Shown here: in pieces, positions 41,966-42,994 of the stretch | How positions within the stretch are numbered: position 1 is the first letter of the stretch | Layout of the letters: the number at the start of each line of letters is the position of its first letter | Origin: Kurthia massiliensis | GTDB taxonomy: Bacteria > Bacillota > Bacilli > Bacillales_A > Planococcaceae | Reading direction: 5' to 3' | Assembly (NCBI RefSeq): GCF_000285555.1 | Contig: NZ_HE610998.1 | Coordinates: 287,385-330,378 of the forward strand | DNA: 42,994 nucleotides | Made by a program: the position numbers and the translations under genes | The notes under the pieces: generated by a model | What the model was told of the DNA's origin: nothing | Seen by the model: only the letters and a program-made list of their open reading frames with translations | Databases searched by the model: none

Positions 41966-42231
41966 ATCAAAATATTGACTTCCTTTTTTGTTAACTTATT
42001 TCAACAAAAAATAAATAACTGTAGGAACTATAATTTACAAATCGTTCCTTTTCTTAAAAAAGAACTTTATACCTCTAAAAAAATAGTCTAAAAATAATCG
42101 AAAGACTTATATTTTTTATAAAAATATTTTTTTGTAGGTATTTCAATTCTGCTTGTTACAGGATATAATTGATTATTTTAAAAAAAATTAAACTATTTTC
42201 AAAAAATGTTTAATTTTAGTGTATGATGGGT
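41966..42231. other. AT-rich non-coding stretch upstream of the aquaporin gene
   Basis: No coding sequence is visible. Runs of A and T dominate. The best promoter candidate for the aquaporin is TTCAAA (42198-42203), 18-bp spacer, TATGAT (42222-42227). Remains of the 5' end of the MFS gene may lie at the left edge. Confidence 0.4.
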
Positions 42232-42253
42232 ATTGTATAACGTTTTATACAAT
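42232..42253 (+). promoter_or_regulatory. Inverted repeat in the aquaporin leader
   Basis: Perfect 9-bp arms ATTGTATAA (42232-42240) and TTATACAAT (42245-42253) around CGTT. It falls just after the probable -10 box and 7 bp before the AAAGGAGG site, so it could be an operator or a leader hairpin affecting translation. There is no T-run for a terminator. Confidence 0.55.
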
Positions 42254-42272
42254 TATTAAAGGAGGTATTTTC

Positions 42273-42968
42273 ATGAACAAAATGATTGCAGAAGTCATCG
42301 GTACATTTGTCCTTGTATTATTTGGTACAGGTACAGCAGTTCTTGGCGGTGGTATTGAAGGCGTCGGTATTTTAGGTATTTCAATGGCTTTCGGTTTATC
42401 AATCGTCGCAATGGCGTATTGTATCGGTACAGTGTCTGGTTGTCACGTCAATCCAGCAGTTTCAATTGCAATGTTCGTTAACAAACGTATCACAGCATCT
42501 GAACTTGTTTATTATTTAATTGGTCAAGTAATTGGTGGTATTTTAGGTTCATTGGTATTATTCGCTTTCTTAAAATTATCAGATTTACCAACAACAAATA
42601 TGGGCCAAAACAGTTTCGGAAATCTTGGTGCAGGGGGCGCATTACTCGTTGAATTTATTTTAACGTTCGTATTTGTCCTTGTGATCATCGTTGTTACTGG
42701 TAAAAAAGGTAACGCAAACTTAGCAGGTTTAGTAATTGGTTTCACACTTGTGTTAATTCACTTACTAGGTATTCCATTAACAGGTACATCTGTTAACCCT
42801 GCACGTAGCTTAGGCCCAGCTATTTTCGCTGGTGGCGAAGCATTATCTCAATTATGGGTATTTATCGTTGCGCCAATCGTTGGTGGTATTTTAGCTGCTA
42901 TCGTTGGTAAAACTATCTTTGCAACAGAAGATGGGAATGAGTCTTTAACAAATCGTCCTGTTGACTAA
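42273..42968 (+). CDS. Aquaporin, AqpZ-like water channel
   Basis: 231 residues from the ATG at 42273; AAAGGAGG lies 8 bp upstream, and the longer frame from 42219 would translate the leader and is rejected. Six helices with the two half-helix motifs SGCHVNPAVS and GTSVNPARS. The second-half segment LIHLLGIPLTGTSVNPARS has His, Thr and Arg where AqpZ has its narrow selectivity filter, which favours water over glycerol. Signature GIEGVGILGISMAFGLSIVAMAY fits AqpZ. The C-terminal tail ATEDGNESLTNRPVD is short and polar. It is monocistronic as far as the window shows. Confidence 0.94.
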   Translation: MNKMIAEVIGTFVLVLFGTGTAVLGGGIEGVGILGISMAFGLSIVAMAYCIGTVSGCHVNPAVSIAMFVNKRITASELVYYLIGQVIGGILGSLVLFAFLKLSDLPTTNMGQNSFGNLGAGGALLVEFILTFVFVLVIIVVTGKKGNANLAGLVIGFTLVLIHLLGIPLTGTSVNPARSLGPAIFAGGEALSQLWVFIVAPIVGGILAAIVGKTIFATEDGNESLTNRPVD

Positions 42969-42994
42969 TTATGCTACACAAAAAAACGTCGTTG

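Noticed and set aside
1..42994. CRISPR array, tRNA, rRNA, transposase or prophage genes
   Set aside because: I looked for regularly spaced repeats, T-loop/anticodon patterns and mobile-element genes and saw none; the only dispersed repeats are the three hairpin elements.

Overview
The window is a low-GC Firmicutes chromosome segment, probably a Bacillales member. The evidence is strong Shine-Dalgarno sites, frequent TTG/GTG starts, sigmaA and sigmaB-like promoters, a CcpA-type cre site, a Ytr-like GntR/ABC operon and a cobalamin operon in the same gene order as I recall for Bacillus (Priestia) megaterium. A Planococcaceae/Caryophanaceae relative such as Kurthia is my guess, not a demonstrated assignment. 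I saw no rRNA, tRNA, CRISPR array, integrase or transposase.

Layout. (1) 1-1316: the 3' end of a large repeat-built surface protein and its terminator. (2) 1354-5010: a lipoprotein, a TetR regulator and a three-gene glycan module (SDR epimerase-like protein, GT4 glycosyltransferase, PglC/WcaJ-type phosphoglycosyl transferase), ending in a terminator. (3) 5011-5520: a gene-free AT-rich stretch with several inverted repeats. (4) 5521-19537, minus strand: a 15-gene anaerobic (cobalt-early) corrin operon, cbiW-H60-X-J-C-D-ET-L-F-G-A-cysGA-cbiY-btuR-cbiP, almost every junction overlapping or touching, plus a possible 25-codon micro-ORF. (5) 19575-20346: two back-to-back cobalamin riboswitches, each followed by an intrinsic terminator. 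One controls the biosynthetic operon, the other the divergent cobalt transporter cbiMNQO (20380-23013). (6) 23075-34220: mixed accessory region with an SH3b lipoprotein, LtrA, a secreted 5'-nucleotidase, a TPR/OB-fold protein, YhgE/Pip plus PadR, a polysaccharide deacetylase and DedA. Three gene remnants (a membrane protein, TerD, SDR) and three copies of a 133-135 bp AGAGGCTGGGACA repeat also lie here. (7) 34226-36266: manganese catalase and zinc alcohol/formaldehyde dehydrogenase behind a sigmaB-like promoter. (8) 36462-41134, minus: two small unknown genes and a YtrA/YtrB-like regulator-ABC operon with an unusual tail of paralogous membrane-anchored proteins. (9) 41150-42968: a decayed Bcr/CflA-type exporter and an aquaporin.

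How it works together: cobalt enters through CbiMNQO. CbiX inserts it into sirohydrochlorin, and the Cbi enzymes then methylate, contract and amidate the ring through to adenosylcobyric acid. Both transcription units should be shut off by cobalamin at the riboswitches. The late steps (cbiB, cobU/P, cobS, cobT), a precorrin-2 dehydrogenase and the uroporphyrinogen III genes are not here and must be elsewhere if the pathway is complete. The most unusual points are the loop inversion inside one copy of the dispersed repeat, the nitroreductase-like CbiY sitting directly before the adenosyltransferase, the structured gene-free stretch, and the Ytr-like operon with paired paralogous ectodomain proteins.
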